A DNA stretch of 64,000 bases from Polaromonas sp. (GTDB lineage: Bacteria > Pseudomonadota > Gammaproteobacteria > Burkholderiales > Burkholderiaceae_C), in the NCBI RefSeq assembly GCF_016185115.1, contig NZ_JACPOF010000015.1, positions 310,001-374,000 of the forward strand, given 5' to 3'. The position numbers and the translations under genes were made by a program. Numbering within the stretch: position 1 is the stretch's first letter; every line of letters begins with the position of its first letter. This document shows, one piece after another, positions 9,051-16,704 of the stretch. The notes under the pieces were generated by a model. It did no database searches. It was given only the letters and a program-made list of their open reading frames with translations, and was not told where the DNA came from.

Positions 9051-9968
9051 GTGTTGAAAAAATTCCTGCGTTTCTTACCCGCACTGGCCTTGTCGCTGGT
9101 GTCCACATTGAGCTTTGCCCAGCCGGTGAAAGTCAATATCGGTTACATACCCGCGGGCGACTGGTTGCCGGCGCTGATTGCCAAGGACAAGGGATTTTTT
9201 GAAAAGCGCAACCTGGATGTCACGCTGACCAAGGTCGGCATCATCTCCAATATTCCGGCGGCCATCATGTCGGGTAGCCTGATGATTGGCGCCAGCACGG
9301 CCACCGTGCTGATGGACGCCTCCGATGCAGGGCTCGGCCTTGTGGCAGTCGCCGGCGGCACGCGCTTTGTCAAAAACCCATCGATCTTCAGCGTGGTGGT
9401 GCGCACTGGCGTCAAGGTTGCCAGTGCCAAGGACCTGGAGGGCAAGCGTGTCGGCGTTCCCGGACTTCGAAGCACCGGTGACGTGATGTTCCGCAAGTGG
9501 CTGCAGGAAAAAGGCGCCACGGTTTCAAAGGTGTCGATTGTTGAAGCCTCCTTCCCGCAGATGAAGGATTTGCTCAAGGGCGGCACGCTTGATGCTGTCG
9601 CCGTACTGGAGCCTTTCCGCAGCGGCATCGTGGCCGACAACACCGGATACCGCGTGGCCGACTACATGGCCGAGGTCAACCCCGACCTGCTGGGCGGTGT
9701 CTGGGTTGCACAAAAACAGTGGGCAGATGCCAACCCCCGTGCCATCCCGGCTTTCCGTGAGTCCCTGGTCGAGGCCATCGAGTTCATCAAGACCAACACC
9801 GATGAAGCACGCGCCATCGAACTCAAGTACCTGGGTTTCAAGACCCCCATCATGCTGCCCTTCTCGGTGCCTGTGAATGTGGCGGATCTGGACATCTGGG
9901 TCAAGTACGCACGCGATGTGGGTTACCTCACCAAGCCCATGGATGTCAGCCGCATGGTCTTGCGCTGA
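9051..9968 (+). CDS. ABC transporter substrate-binding protein (SsuA/NitT/TauA-like)
   Basis: 305 aa with a cleavable signal peptide ('LALSLVSTLSFAQP', cut near residue 24). The mature part has the NMT1/SsuA-like pattern: 'IGYIPAGDWLPALIAKDKGFFEKRNLDVTL', 'SGSLMIGASTATVLMDASDAG' and 'DLEGKRVGVPGLRSTGDVMFRKWL'. It starts at GTG 9051 (or TTG 9054) with GAGGAG 9 bp upstream. The ATPase and two permeases are 1.3-4.6 kb downstream in the same operon. It probably delivers the aromatic substrate of the pathway to the importer. Confidence 0.88.
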   Translation: MLKKFLRFLPALALSLVSTLSFAQPVKVNIGYIPAGDWLPALIAKDKGFFEKRNLDVTLTKVGIISNIPAAIMSGSLMIGASTATVLMDASDAGLGLVAVAGGTRFVKNPSIFSVVVRTGVKVASAKDLEGKRVGVPGLRSTGDVMFRKWLQEKGATVSKVSIVEASFPQMKDLLKGGTLDAVAVLEPFRSGIVADNTGYRVADYMAEVNPDLLGGVWVAQKQWADANPRAIPAFRESLVEAIEFIKTNTDEARAIELKYLGFKTPIMLPFSVPVNVADLDIWVKYARDVGYLTKPMDVSRMVLR

Positions 9969-10009
9969 AGTTGTGAAATTTTGAATTCTCCCAAACGTTG
10001 AGGCCGGTC

Positions 10010-10477
10010 ATGGAAGTAAATCTTGTTGTCAACCAGAAAAAAATCGTGCGTGAGGTCGAAGAACGCACCTTGCTCAGTGACCTGCTTCGCGACACGCTGG
10101 GGCTCAAGGGCACGCACCGGGGGTGTGATACCGCACAGTGCGGCGCCTGCACCGTGCACCTGAATGGGCAGGCGGTGAAATCGTGCAACGTGCTGGCCCT
10201 TCAGGTCAGCGGCGGCACCGTCACCACGATAGAGGGCATATGCGAAAAAGACGGCGCGCTGCACCCGATGCAGCAGGCCTTCAGGGAATGCCATGGCCTG
10301 CAGTGCGGCTTCTGCACGCCGGGCATGGTGATGAGCGCCATGGACCTGCTGCGGCGCAAGCCTGCGGCCAGCGAAGCAGAGATACGTGAGGGCCTGGAAG
10401 GCAACCTGTGCCGCTGTACCGGTTACGAAAACATCGTCAAGGCGGTGTCCCTGTGTGCAAGCCGCGCCGGTCACTGA
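10010..10477 (+). CDS. Molybdenum hydroxylase small [2Fe-2S] subunit (CoxS-like)
   Basis: 155 aa. An N-terminal plant-type ferredoxin cluster is formed by Cys39, Cys44, Cys47 and Cys59 ('CDTAQCGAC'...'SC'). A C-terminal helical cluster has 'CGFCTPG' and 'CRCTGY'. This pair of clusters passes electrons from the Mo site to FAD. Its large subunit is at 5868-8225 and its FAD subunit starts 11 bp after its stop. I chose ATG 10010 because the hydrophobic 'VNLVVNQKK' strand follows; a TTG at 9998 is possible. Confidence 0.93.
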   Translation: MEVNLVVNQKKIVREVEERTLLSDLLRDTLGLKGTHRGCDTAQCGACTVHLNGQAVKSCNVLALQVSGGTVTTIEGICEKDGALHPMQQAFRECHGLQCGFCTPGMVMSAMDLLRRKPAASEAEIREGLEGNLCRCTGYENIVKAVSLCASRAGH

Positions 10478-10488
10478 GGAGACGCACC

Positions 10489-11295
10489 GTGTATTCATTC
10501 AAGTTTCATCGCGCGCAAAGTGTTGCCGATTCGCTGGCGTCGTTCGGACAGTACAGTGATGCGCGTTTTCTGGCGGGCGGGCAGACGCTTCTTGCATCGC
10601 TCAAGCTGCGTCTGGCCCAGCCTGATGGCCTGGTTCACCTGGGCCAGCTGGCCGAGTTGAAAGGCATTCGTGTGCTTGCCGGCCAGTCCATCAGCATTGG
10701 CGCCATGACCACACATGCAGAGGTGGCCGGGTCGCAGGAAATTGCCGGCGCACTGGGTGCATTGAGCGACATGGCCAGCCATATCGGCGACCCCATGGTG
10801 CGCCACATGGGCACCATGGGTGGTTCTGTCGCCAACAACGATCCGGCGGCAGACTGGCCAGCCGCCCTGCTGGCGCTCGATGCCACAGTGCTCACCTCCG
10901 GCAGAAAAGTAAAGGCGGATATTTTTTTTCTCGGCATGTTTTCAACCGCACTTGACGCGGGCGAACTCATTACCGCGATCGAATTTCGTATTCCCAAACG
11001 CGCGTCCTATGTGAAGTTCCGGCACCCCGCCTCACGTTTTGCACTGGTCGGGGTCTTTGTGGCCGATTTCGGCGGTGATATCCGTGTCGCCGTGACGGGC
11101 GCCGGCGCGGGTGTCATGCGCATGACCGCATTTGAAGAAGCCCTCAAAAAGCAGTTCTCTGCAGATGCGCTGAAAACGATTGCGGTCGATGCATCTGAAT
11201 TGAACACCGACATGCATGCAACGGCTGAATACCGAGCCAACCTGGTCCGCGTGATTGCCATGCGTGCCGTAGACAAGGCCTCAGGCGTAACGTGA
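10489..11295 (+). CDS. Molybdenum hydroxylase FAD subunit (CoxM-like)
   Basis: 268 aa, start GTG 10489 with TGAGGAG upstream. FAD-binding motifs of the vanillyl-alcohol-oxidase/PCMH fold are seen: 'FLAGGQTLLASLKLRL' near residue 30 and 'HMGTMGGSVANNDPAADWPA' near residue 105. A C-terminal CO-dehydrogenase flavoprotein domain follows ('YVKFRHPASRFALVGVFVA'). It completes the three-subunit hydroxylase with coxS and the distant large subunit. The stop overlaps the GTG of the ABC ATPase gene, showing that transport and hydroxylation are co-expressed. Confidence 0.9.
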   Translation: MYSFKFHRAQSVADSLASFGQYSDARFLAGGQTLLASLKLRLAQPDGLVHLGQLAELKGIRVLAGQSISIGAMTTHAEVAGSQEIAGALGALSDMASHIGDPMVRHMGTMGGSVANNDPAADWPAALLALDATVLTSGRKVKADIFFLGMFSTALDAGELITAIEFRIPKRASYVKFRHPASRFALVGVFVADFGGDIRVAVTGAGAGVMRMTAFEEALKKQFSADALKTIAVDASELNTDMHATAEYRANLVRVIAMRAVDKASGVT

Positions 11296-12110
11296 ATCCG
11301 ACACCACCCATGAACAATTCTGTCCTCGAAGCTGCAGCCGTGGCTGCCCTCAAACACAAGGAGCCGGCGATCTCCGTGCGCGACCTGTCCGTCAAATTTG
11401 GCGGCAAGGTGGTGATCGACTCGCTGAACTTTCATGCGCATGCGGGCGAATTTTTGTGCATCGTCGGGCCCTCGGGTTGCGGCAAGACCACGCTGCTGCG
11501 CTTGCTGGCGGGCTTGCTGACGCCCAGCTCGGGCGTGGTGCTGTTCAAGGGCCAGCGCGTGTCGCGGCCGTCGCGTGACCGCGCCATTGTTTTCCAGGAC
11601 TACGGCCGTGCCCTGCTGCCCTGGCGTACGGTGGCCGGCAATATGGCGCTGGCGCTTGAATCCTGCGGTGTGCCCAAGGAAGAGCAGGCTGAACGGGTCG
11701 CCGCCCTTGCAAAAACCACAGGTCTGGCGCATGCCGTTGACCGTTACCCGCACCAGCTGTCGGGCGGCATGCAGCAGCGTGTGCAGATTGCCCGCTGCCT
11801 GGCGCAAAAGCCTTCACTGCTGCTGATGGATGAACCCTTTGGTGCGCTCGATGCCATCACCCGCCAGCACCTGCAGGATGAAGTTGCCAGCCTGGCCGCC
11901 ATCCATGGCACCACGGTTGTTTTCATCACGCACGACCTTGAAGAAGCCATCTACCTGGGTGACAGGGTGATTGTGCTGGGGGCCAACCCGGGGCGCATTC
12001 TTGAAGAGGTGGATGTGGCTTTGCCCAAGCCCAGGTCGCAGCTCCTTACCAAGGAGATGCCGCGCTTCCTGGAGCTCCGCCATCGCCTGCATGGCCTGCT
12101 GGAGCACTGA
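11292..12110 (+). CDS. ABC importer ATPase (SsuB/TauB/NitD type)
   Basis: 272 aa, GTG start overlapping the previous stop. Walker A 'GPSGCGKTT', Q-loop 'VFQDYGRALLPWRTV', signature 'LSGGMQQR', Walker B 'LLLMDEPFGALD' and H-loop 'FITHDLEEA' are all intact. The 'LLPWRTV' stretch after the Q-loop is characteristic of nitrate/taurine/sulfonate-type importers. About 25 extra N-terminal residues precede the domain. It pairs with the two permeases directly downstream. Confidence 0.93.
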   Translation: MNPTPPMNNSVLEAAAVAALKHKEPAISVRDLSVKFGGKVVIDSLNFHAHAGEFLCIVGPSGCGKTTLLRLLAGLLTPSSGVVLFKGQRVSRPSRDRAIVFQDYGRALLPWRTVAGNMALALESCGVPKEEQAERVAALAKTTGLAHAVDRYPHQLSGGMQQRVQIARCLAQKPSLLLMDEPFGALDAITRQHLQDEVASLAAIHGTTVVFITHDLEEAIYLGDRVIVLGANPGRILEEVDVALPKPRSQLLTKEMPRFLELRHRLHGLLEH

Positions 12111-12111
12111 C

Positions 12112-12885
12112 GTGAATGACATGCGCCTCAACAAGCGCGCGCTCGGCATGATCATTCCGATGGCCTTGCTGCTCGCGTGGGAAGCCATCTGGCATGTGCA
12201 ATCCCTGAGGATGGAGTCGCTGTCCCGCCCCTGGGATGTGGCGCAGGCCTTCTACCTGGGCATGACTGACAAAACCATTCTCAAATCCACGCTTGAAACG
12301 CTGGAAGCCGCCGCGCTCGGCTTCGGGATTGCCGCTGTGTGCGGTCTTTTTCTCGGCATTGTTCTGGGCCTGATGCCGCGTGTGGACCGCATCGTCGGCC
12401 CGACGGTCGATGCCATGCGCCCTGTGCCTTCCGTTGCGCTGATACCGCTGGCTTTGCTGCTGTTTGGTTTTGGTGTATCGCTTGAGGCACTGGTGGTGGC
12501 CTTTGCAAGTTTCTGGCCGGTGCTGCTGGTGACGACCGCCGCCGTGCGGGCGATTGACCCGCGCCTGCTGGAGGTGGCCGATGCGCTGGAGATGTCATCG
12601 CTGGCGCGCACCTTCAAGATTGTCATTCCCGCAGCGCTGGGGCTGATCGCGGTGGGCCTGCAATTGGCCCTGGGCATCGCGCTCATCGTGGCGGTCACGG
12701 TAGAGATCGTCATCAACCCGCGCGGCCTTGGTTTTGCCATGATGTCGGCGCAGCAGGCGCTGCGCTTTGACCAGATGTATGCGCAACTGCTCTGGATAGG
12801 CGTGATCGGCTGGGCCATCAGCAAGCTCTCGCAGCGGCTGGTGAAAAGCTGGCCCGGCATGGCGGCGCAGGGGGCGGCAGCATGA
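12112..12885 (+). CDS. ABC importer permease (SsuC-like), first copy
   Basis: 257 aa with about six hydrophobic segments and the EAA coupling loop 'EVADALEMSSLARTFKIVIPAALG' around residue 150-175. I chose GTG 12112 (alternatively ATG 12121), directly after the ATPase stop. A longer open frame to 11971 runs inside the ATPase gene and is not coding. Two permease genes in tandem suggest a heterodimeric channel, unlike the single SsuC/TauC homodimer. Confidence 0.88.
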   Translation: MNDMRLNKRALGMIIPMALLLAWEAIWHVQSLRMESLSRPWDVAQAFYLGMTDKTILKSTLETLEAAALGFGIAAVCGLFLGIVLGLMPRVDRIVGPTVDAMRPVPSVALIPLALLLFGFGVSLEALVVAFASFWPVLLVTTAAVRAIDPRLLEVADALEMSSLARTFKIVIPAALGLIAVGLQLALGIALIVAVTVEIVINPRGLGFAMMSAQQALRFDQMYAQLLWIGVIGWAISKLSQRLVKSWPGMAAQGAAA

Positions 12886-13655
12886 GGGCTTCACACCGCT
12901 GGCTGGACCGTCTCGGTGCCGTCGCCTTTGCATTGTTTTTGCTGCTGCTCTGGCAGCTGCTGTCGGCCACCAACATCATTTCACCGCTGTTCTTCCCTTC
13001 GCCGCTGCGCACGCTGACCGCGCTCTGGAACCAGATTGCCGAAGGCCAGCTGTGGGGACCGCTGGGCTCCACCGTCTCGCGCATGGCCTGGGGCTGGCTG
13101 GCCGCGTCTGTGGCCGGCATTGTTCTGGGCGCGATGATTGCCGGCTCGGCTGTGGCGCGGGCCATGCTGGAGCCCATACTCGACTTCATGCGGCCGCTGC
13201 CCGCATCGGCCATCATCCCGGTGGCCATTCTGGCCTTCGGCCTGTCTGGCACCATGTCCACTGCCGTGATTGCATTCGGCTCCATCTGGCCGGTTCTGCT
13301 GGCCAGCATTCAGGGTTTTGGTGCGGTCAGCGACAGGCTGGCCGAGGTATCGGCCGCGCTGGAGATGAGCCGCCGTGACCGCTTCTTCAAGATCAGCCTG
13401 CCCAGTGCGCTGCCCGACATCCTTGCCGGTGCAAAAGTCGGACTGGCGATTGCGCTGATTCTGGCGGTGGTGACCGAGATGCAGGCCTCGCTGCCCGGTT
13501 TGGGGCAGAACATCCTGATGGCGCAGCGCTCCTTCAAAACACCTGATCTGTACGCCGGAGTGCTCATGCTCGGTGTGATTGGCTTTGCGACGTCGATGGC
13601 CCTGCAGGCGCTGGAGCGCAGGCTGCTGAAGTGGCGGTTTACAGGCCAGGGCTGA
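12882..13655 (+). CDS. ABC importer permease (SsuC-like), second copy
   Basis: 257 aa, paralogous to the preceding permease and of the same length. Hydrophobic segments include 'AVAFALFLLLLWQLL' and 'LAASVAGIVLGAMIAGSAVA'. The EAA loop is 'EVSAALEMSRRDRFFKISLPSALP'. ATG 12882 overlaps the stop of the first permease (ATGA). Together with 9051-9968 and 11292-12110 it forms a complete importer embedded among the catabolic genes. Confidence 0.88.
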   Translation: MRASHRWLDRLGAVAFALFLLLLWQLLSATNIISPLFFPSPLRTLTALWNQIAEGQLWGPLGSTVSRMAWGWLAASVAGIVLGAMIAGSAVARAMLEPILDFMRPLPASAIIPVAILAFGLSGTMSTAVIAFGSIWPVLLASIQGFGAVSDRLAEVSAALEMSRRDRFFKISLPSALPDILAGAKVGLAIALILAVVTEMQASLPGLGQNILMAQRSFKTPDLYAGVLMLGVIGFATSMALQALERRLLKWRFTGQG

Positions 13656-13693
13656 TGGGCCGTGCCGGTTTTTAAAAATAAAGAGGAGACATC

Positions 13694-14659
13694 ATGAAAA
13701 CTTTTCGCCGCCTGCTGCTGGCCGGCCTCTGCAGTGCGCCCTTTGCGGCTGCCCTTGCGCAGGAAGGGCCTTACCCCAACAAACCCGTCAAATTCATTAC
13801 CGCATCCGTCGGCAGCCCGCAGGATGTCATAGGCCGGCTGATTGGCCAGAAACTCAGTGTGCTCTGGGGCAAGTCGGTGGTGGTGGAAAACCGGCCCGGC
13901 GCTGGCAGTGTGCTGTCCATCACCACGGCGGGGCGCGCGCCGGCGGATGGCTATTCCGTGCTGCTCAGTTCGAGCGGGTTTACTGTCAGCCCCAGCATCA
14001 TGCTAAATCCCGGCTATGACGCCGAAAAAGACTTCATCCCCGTTGTGCTGATCGCTTCCACACCCAACATCATTGTCTCCAGCACGCAGTTGCCGGCGAC
14101 GACATTGAAGGCAGCGGTGGATCTGGCGAAGACCAAACCCCTGAACTACGGTTCGCCGGGCCTGGGCACCACACCGCAGCTGTCGGCTGAATACCTTTTC
14201 AAGTCACTTGCAAAGGTACCGGTGACACATGTGCCTTATAGCGGCGCATCGCCTGCAGTGGCAGCCGTGGCCGGCGGCCAGGTAGAGATGGCCAGCGTCG
14301 CCATGCCTGCTGCCGTGCAACTGGTCAAGTCCGGCAAGGTGCGTGCGCTCGCCGTCACCAGCAACAGGCGTTCAAAGGTTCTGCCCGATGTGCCGACCAT
14401 TGCCGAAGCAGGCTTCACAGGTTTTGAAGATTCGACCTGGGTGGGCCTGTGGGTGCAAAAGGGCACGCCGGCCGCCATCGTTGACAAAATTTCTGCAGAT
14501 GTGGTGTCCATACTGGCGCAGGCCGACGTGAAAGAGCAGCTTGTCAATCTGGGCTTTGAGGCATCTGATGTGCCGCCCAAACAGTTTGCGGCCTACCAGA
14601 AGCAGGAACTTGCCAAATGGGCCCGGGTGGTGAAAGAAACCGGCGTCAAACAGGAGTAG
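13694..14659 (+). CDS. Bug-family (TTT-type) periplasmic substrate-binding protein
   Basis: 321 aa with a signal peptide cut near 'ALAQEG'. Family marks are 'YPNKPVKFITASVGSPQDVIGRLIGQKLS', 'VVVENRPGAGSV', 'ADGYSVLL' and the later 'VPTIAEAGF'. Bug proteins bind carboxylates or aromatic acids in the periplasm. No TctA/TctB membrane partner is present, as is common in Burkholderiales. It follows the second permease by 38 bp with AGAGGAG upstream, so it may supply or sense the same substrate. Confidence 0.9.
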   Translation: MKTFRRLLLAGLCSAPFAAALAQEGPYPNKPVKFITASVGSPQDVIGRLIGQKLSVLWGKSVVVENRPGAGSVLSITTAGRAPADGYSVLLSSSGFTVSPSIMLNPGYDAEKDFIPVVLIASTPNIIVSSTQLPATTLKAAVDLAKTKPLNYGSPGLGTTPQLSAEYLFKSLAKVPVTHVPYSGASPAVAAVAGGQVEMASVAMPAAVQLVKSGKVRALAVTSNRRSKVLPDVPTIAEAGFTGFEDSTWVGLWVQKGTPAAIVDKISADVVSILAQADVKEQLVNLGFEASDVPPKQFAAYQKQELAKWARVVKETGVKQE

Positions 14660-14693
14660 GCTGCGGGCTTTGCTTTTGACTGATTGAACTGAC

Positions 14694-15329
14694 ATGCGAA
14701 TTGCCCTGATCCATGCCCTGCGCCATTCACCGCCGCCTGTAGAGGAGTCGTTTGCGAGGCTGTGGCCCGAGCCAAAATTGATGAACCTGCTCGATGACAG
14801 CCTCTCTGCAGACCTGGCGGCGGCAGGCCGCATCACCGACGACATCACCCGGCGTTTTCTTGAACTGAGCGCCTATGCAGTGTCTACCGGTGCGGATGCC
14901 ATCCTCTTCACCTGCTCGGCATTCGGGCCCTGCATTGAAGCCTGCGCCGCGAAGTACCCTGATATCCCGGTACTCAAGCCCAACGAGGCCATGATTGAAG
15001 AGGCCGCCGGCCTGGCGCGGCGGGTGGGCCTGCTGGCCACCTTTGCGCCCACACTGGCGTCCATGCCGCCCGAGTTTCCGGCGGGCATGACGGTGGTGCC
15101 CAAACTCGCGGAAGGTGCACTGGCCGCGCTTGACCGGGGCGACGTGCATGAGCATGACCGGCTCGCTGCAGTGGCTGCTGCCGGCCTGCGCGATTGCGAT
15201 GTGATTGCGCTGGCCCAGTTCAGCCTGGCGCGTGCGGCGGGCGAAGTGGCCAAAGCGACCGGGCTGAAGGTGTTGACCACGCCTGACTGTGCTGTGCTCA
15301 AGCTCAAACGGCTGCTCAAGGCTGCCTGA
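14694..15329 (+). CDS. Asp/Glu racemase superfamily enzyme (possibly isomerase or decarboxylase)
   Basis: 211 aa. The fold of the aspartate/glutamate/hydantoin racemase and maleate isomerase superfamily is visible: N-terminal 'ALIHALRHSPPP', first catalytic Cys in 'LFTCSAFGPC' near residue 74 and 'VGLLAT' at the start of the second domain. The second Cys, usually in a 'GCTEF'-like motif, is replaced by 'ALAQFSLARAA'. A one-base racemase is therefore unlikely; an isomerase, decarboxylase or hydrolase-like role is possible. It ends the catabolic operon 34 bp after the Bug gene. Maleate isomerases of this superfamily act late in nicotinate-type pathways, which would fit but is inferred. Confidence 0.72.
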   Translation: MRIALIHALRHSPPPVEESFARLWPEPKLMNLLDDSLSADLAAAGRITDDITRRFLELSAYAVSTGADAILFTCSAFGPCIEACAAKYPDIPVLKPNEAMIEEAAGLARRVGLLATFAPTLASMPPEFPAGMTVVPKLAEGALAALDRGDVHEHDRLAAVAAAGLRDCDVIALAQFSLARAAGEVAKATGLKVLTTPDCAVLKLKRLLKAA

Positions 15330-15330
15330 G

Positions 15331-15358
15331 GGTCGTCTGAAGGTCGTCTGAAGGTCGC
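15331..15358 (+). repeat. Short tandem repeat GGTCGTCTGAA
   Basis: Two perfect 11-bp units (GGTCGTCTGAA at 15331-15341 and 15342-15352) plus a partial third lie directly after the stop codon of the racemase-family gene. Slippage of this kind is common at operon ends; no function is assigned. Confidence 0.8.
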
Positions 15359-15393
15359 GTCGGGCAGCAAGCAAAGCCTCGCGAGCTTCTGAA

Positions 15394-15482
15394 TGCTATT
15401 AATTCAGTAGCTGCTCACGCTCGTATTTAAAGGGCTACAGCCCGATTTGCCACCCAAAAATGGCCTTTTTAGGCTTTTTGGG
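15394..15482 (+). repeat. Dispersed intergenic repeat, copy 1, ending in a hairpin (possible bidirectional terminator)
   Basis: An AT-rich element starts with GCTATTAATTCAGTAGCTG at 15395 and runs through CTCACGCTCGTATTTA and GGGCTACAGCCC. It ends in a hairpin with CCCAAAAA (15453-15460), inner GCC/GGC and TTTTTGGG (15475-15482). A diverged inverted copy lies at 21115-21187. The element separates the convergent racemase and ftsY genes and could terminate both transcripts. The motif resembles a family of short repeats scattered between genes in Comamonadaceae. Confidence 0.75.
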
Positions 15483-15572
15483 GGCGATTTTGCAGTGCGC
15501 GATGAGCTCAAAAAGGCAAAAAGTTAATATGGAAGTTAACTTTTGGGTTTTGACGGTGTCGGCCTAGCTCAA

Positions 15573-16676
15573 CTAACTCAGCAGGGCCTGCGCAAATTCC
15601 CGGGCATTAAACGTTTCCAGGTCTTCCAGCTTTTCCCCGACACCGATGAAATAAACCGGCACTGGCCGCAGGGTGGGCGATGCCTGCTGGCGCTCCTGGG
15701 CCCAGAGCGCAATCGCTGCCAGCATGCCGCCCTTGGCTGTGCCGTCGAGCTTGGTGACGATCAGGCCCGTGAGCTGTAGCGCCTCGTCAAAAGCCTTGAC
15801 CTGCGACAGCGCGTTCTGGCCTGTGTTACCGTCGATGACGAGCAGCACTTCATGCGGTGCCGTGCCATCCGCTTTCTGCACCACGCGCTTGATCTTTTTC
15901 AGCTCTTCCATCAAATGCAGTTGCGTCGGCAAACGCCCGGCGGTATCGACCAGCACCACATCCTTGCCGCGCGCCTTGCCGGCGCTGACGGCGTCAAACG
16001 CCACGGCAGCCGGGTCGCCGCCTTCCTGGCTGATGATCTCGACCGTGTTGCGGTCGGCCCAGACGCTGAGCTGCTCGCGTGCCGCGGCGCGGAAGGTGTC
16101 GGCAGCCGCCAGCAGCACCGACGCACCTTCGGTCGCCAGGTGTTTGGTGAGTTTGCCGATGGAGGTGGTTTTGCCTGCGCCATTGACGCCCGCCACCATG
16201 ATGACCGTAGGTTGATGCTGGCCTATGACCAGGGCCTGCTCCAGCGGCTTGAGCAGCCTGGCCAGTGATTCAAGCAGGATGTTGCGCACGGCGACCGGGT
16301 GCGTCACGCCGCTGTCTTTCACACGCTTTTTCACGTCGTCGAGCAAAAAGGTGGTGGCCTTGACGCCGGTGTCGGCCATCAGCAGCGCGGTTTCGAGGTC
16401 TTCATACAGTTCATCGTTGATCTGTGTGCCTGTAAAGACGCCCGAGATGCTGGAGCCGGTCTTGCGCAGGCCCGATGTAAGCTTGGCCAGCCAGCGCTCG
16501 CGCTCGGGTGCGACTGCAATCGATGCGATGTCAATAGGCGCCACCAGCGCACTGCCGATCAGGCTCCCGGTGGCTGGCGCTGCCGGTACCGGACTGACAG
16601 GCTGTTGCGCTTGCGGGGCTGGCGTCGTGGGGGCTGCGGCTGGGGGAGGGGATTTTTTCTTGAAGAAACTGAACAT
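15573..16676 (-). CDS. ftsY: Signal recognition particle receptor FtsY
   Basis: 367 aa. A short Pro/Ala-rich N-terminal linker (residues 8-45) replaces the long acidic A domain of E. coli. The NG GTPase domain follows with 'GVNGAGKTTSIGKL' (G1), 'AADTFRAAAREQL', 'DTAGRLPTQ' (G3) and 'TKLDGTAKGG' (G4). FtsY docks SRP-ribosome complexes at the inner membrane for co-translational insertion. The start 'MFSFFKKK' has the hydrophobic-basic membrane-targeting end. It is divergent from the M16 peptidase gene with only 28 bp between start codons. Confidence 0.97.
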   Translation of the reverse strand: MFSFFKKKSPPPAAAPTTPAPQAQQPVSPVPAAPATGSLIGSALVAPIDIASIAVAPERERWLAKLTSGLRKTGSSISGVFTGTQINDELYEDLETALLMADTGVKATTFLLDDVKKRVKDSGVTHPVAVRNILLESLARLLKPLEQALVIGQHQPTVIMVAGVNGAGKTTSIGKLTKHLATEGASVLLAAADTFRAAAREQLSVWADRNTVEIISQEGGDPAAVAFDAVSAGKARGKDVVLVDTAGRLPTQLHLMEELKKIKRVVQKADGTAPHEVLLVIDGNTGQNALSQVKAFDEALQLTGLIVTKLDGTAKGGMLAAIALWAQERQQASPTLRPVPVYFIGVGEKLEDLETFNAREFAQALLS

Positions 16677-16704
16677 TGGGCCTGCTTTGGAGTCGCACTA
16701 TTCT

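Noticed and set aside
16225-16704. Long N-terminal extension of the M16 peptidase frame
   Set aside because: It runs antisense to ftsY, lacks any signal or family sequence, and a signal peptide begins at 16705.
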